Source: an uncultured Collinsella sp. (lineage in GTDB: Bacteria > Actinomycetota > Coriobacteriia > Coriobacteriales > Coriobacteriaceae). From it: a stretch of 5,862 nucleotides of DNA. The translations under genes were made by a program, and so were the position numbers. Positions within the stretch are counted from its first letter, which is position 1. Each line of letters opens with the position of its first letter. The stretch spans positions 1 through 5,862 of the forward strand of contig URFU01000115.1 of NCBI GenBank assembly GCA_900547125.1, given 5' to 3'. This document shows, piece by piece, positions 4,578 through 5,862 of the stretch. The notes under the pieces are model-generated. The model worked only from the letters and a program-made list of their open reading frames with translations. It searched no databases and was not told the DNA's origin.

Positions 4578-5771
4578 ATGTCACCAAACAGCGATTCCAT
4601 CCTTTCCCAGGAGCTTTCGCGTCGCACTGCCCTCAAGGCCCTGTTCGGCGTAGCTTCTGCAGCCGTTCTTTTTGGTCTGCCCGCTCGCGCCCATGCTGCG
4701 GAGGCCACCAAGGAAACCACCGACAAGCTCAATGCGGCCCAGGCTCAGCTTGACGAGGTCCAGGCCCAGCTCGACAGCATCGCAAATGAATACGCGGCGC
4801 TGGCCAACAAGAACGCCCAGACCCTCAACGATATCGAGGGCGTACAGGGCCAGATTGACAGCACGCAGGCGCAGATTGACGAAAAGAAGGCCGAGCTCAA
4901 AAAGAAGCGCGGCGATCTTTCCGATCGCGTTTCCGCCAGCTATAAGTCGGGCGGCACCAACATCCTGTCGCTGCTGCTCGCCTCGGGCTCGTTTGAGGAG
5001 CTCGTCGCCAATGCGCACTATGTTGAGAAGATCAACAAGAGCGACCGCGACGCCATCGAGGACATTCAGGCCATCCAGGAAGAGCTCGATGCGCAAAAGA
5101 CCGAGCTTGAGTCGCAGAAGGCCGACTTGGAGAAGCTCAAGGACCAGCAGACTGCCCAGATGCAGGACATGCAGGCCAAGCAGCAAGAGGTCCAGACCGT
5201 GCTGAGCGGTCTTTCCGACGACGTCAAGGAGCTCATGGCTCAGCGCGATTCCGAGATCCTCGCTGCCGCCCAGGCTGAGGAGGCTGCCAGGAAGGCCGCC
5301 GCCGCGAACAAGAACAATTCCTACTCGGGTGGTTCAAGCTCGGGTGGCGGATCGTATGCGCCCGGAACCCCGCAACAGAATGCCGGCTCGGGCAAACAGC
5401 AGGCCGTCGTCAACGCGTGCTACTCCACGCCTTCGCCGGGTCAGAACTGGTGCGCGGCGTGGGTTACCAATGTCTTCCGTAACGCCGGCGTGGGCTATTT
5501 TGGCGGCAACGCGTGTGACATGTTCAACGCCTGGTGCTATAGCTCCGACCGCTCGGCGCTGCAGGTGGGCATGATCGTGGCCGATTCCTCGCACAGCGGC
5601 ACGGGTGCTCCGGGCCTTATCTACGGTCATGTGGGTATCTACGTTGGCGGCGGCATCGTTATGAGCAACGAGGGTGCCATTACGTCTAAGTCGCTTGACT
5701 CGTTTATTAGCTTCTATGGCACTGGCTCTGGCGTGCGTTGGGGCTGGCTCGGCGGCGTGGCGCTGTCGTAA
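4578..5771 (+). CDS. Tat-exported PcsB-like coiled-coil CHAP/NlpC-P60-type peptidoglycan hydrolase
   Basis: A 397-aa exported cell wall hydrolase. Residues 1-40 are a signal peptide with a twin-arginine motif (SRRTALK, 14-20), a hydrophobic stretch (21-34) and an AHA-A cleavage site after 40. Residues 44-240 are a long Gln/Glu/Lys/Ala-rich coiled coil interrupted at about 121-150 by SYKSGGTNILSLLLASGSFE, the hinge typical of PcsB/CwlO-type proteins. A Gly/Ser/Asn-rich linker spans 245-273. The C-terminal catalytic domain (about 275-397) has Cys292 in NWCAAWV and His351 in YGHVGIYVGGG, with Asn364/Glu365 as candidates for the third residue; this fits a CHAP or NlpC/P60 amidase or endopeptidase. 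In PcsB-like enzymes the coiled coil holds the enzyme inactive until the FtsEX complex signals at division; such control here is inferred. The start ATG follows GGAG by five bases. The gene is monocistronic with its own terminator. CHAP and NlpC/P60 cannot be separated with certainty by eye. Confidence 0.93.
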   Translation: MSPNSDSILSQELSRRTALKALFGVASAAVLFGLPARAHAAEATKETTDKLNAAQAQLDEVQAQLDSIANEYAALANKNAQTLNDIEGVQGQIDSTQAQIDEKKAELKKKRGDLSDRVSASYKSGGTNILSLLLASGSFEELVANAHYVEKINKSDRDAIEDIQAIQEELDAQKTELESQKADLEKLKDQQTAQMQDMQAKQQEVQTVLSGLSDDVKELMAQRDSEILAAAQAEEAARKAAAANKNNSYSGGSSSGGGSYAPGTPQQNAGSGKQQAVVNACYSTPSPGQNWCAAWVTNVFRNAGVGYFGGNACDMFNAWCYSSDRSALQVGMIVADSSHSGTGAPGLIYGHVGIYVGGGIVMSNEGAITSKSLDSFISFYGTGSGVRWGWLGGVALS

Positions 5772-5838
5772 AGCCGACGGGGCCGCGTGCCCGCCCGCAA
5801 TATATTTGATTGCCTGCTCGGGCAGTCCTGCGCAAGAC

Positions 5839-5861
5839 GAAGGCCACATTAAGTGGCCTTC
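5839..5861 (+). terminator. Intrinsic terminator hairpin after the hydrolase gene
   Basis: GAAGGCCAC, loop ATTAA, GTGGCCTTC is a perfect 9-bp stem beginning 67 bases after the stop codon. The window ends one base later, so the expected T-run cannot be confirmed. The stem is symmetric enough to work for a convergent gene beyond the edge as well. Confidence 0.7.
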
Positions 5862-5862
5862 T

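Noticed and set aside
4581..5186. 201-codon minus-strand open frame opposite the hydrolase coiled coil
   Set aside because: It is Leu/Val-rich only because it complements Gln/Glu/Lys coiled-coil codons; the plus strand explains the sequence fully.

Overview
The window looks like chromosomal DNA of a high-GC gut actinobacterium, most likely Collinsella or a close relative in the Coriobacteriia. This is inferred from GC-rich third codon positions in the two housekeeping genes, a Tat-exported PcsB-like cell wall hydrolase and the types of insertion-sequence remnant. No rRNA or other decisive marker is present, so the genus is a judgement.

Layout, left to right. Bases 1-420 hold the decayed 3' end of an IS1595-type (ISXO2-like) transposase, broken by a small deletion near 293. 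Bases 595-2554, minus strand, hold an intact two-gene operon: an SMC/ABC-like AAA ATPase (432 aa), then an unnamed 222-aa protein with a cysteine cluster and a D...ExK motif typical of PD-(D/E)XK nucleases. The stop codon of the first gene overlaps the TTG start of the second, and both genes appear to start at TTG. A plausible promoter lies just upstream. Bases 2555-2848 contain that promoter, an unassigned 40-codon open frame and a possible IS left end. Bases 2849-3107 are the 5' end of an IS3-family orfA, cut off exactly at the A-run of a terminator that serves galE on the other strand. Bases 3138-3239 carry two related CATG-centred palindromes.

Bases 3249-4310, minus strand, encode an intact UDP-glucose 4-epimerase (galE). 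After a 267-bp divergent intergenic region comes a plus-strand gene (4578-5771) for a Tat-signal, coiled-coil, CHAP/NlpC-P60-type peptidoglycan hydrolase. An intrinsic-terminator hairpin ends the window.

How it fits together: galE and the hydrolase look like resident cell-envelope genes (sugar nucleotide supply and wall remodelling). The ATPase/nuclease-like pair sits between two transposon remnants, so it looks like accessory DNA. An ATP-sensing subunit paired with a nuclease-like subunit is the architecture of several anti-phage modules (Septu, Gabija, PARIS and OLD-like systems). Here the partner is not HNH or TOPRIM as far as can be read, so this is the best candidate for a poorly described system in the window.
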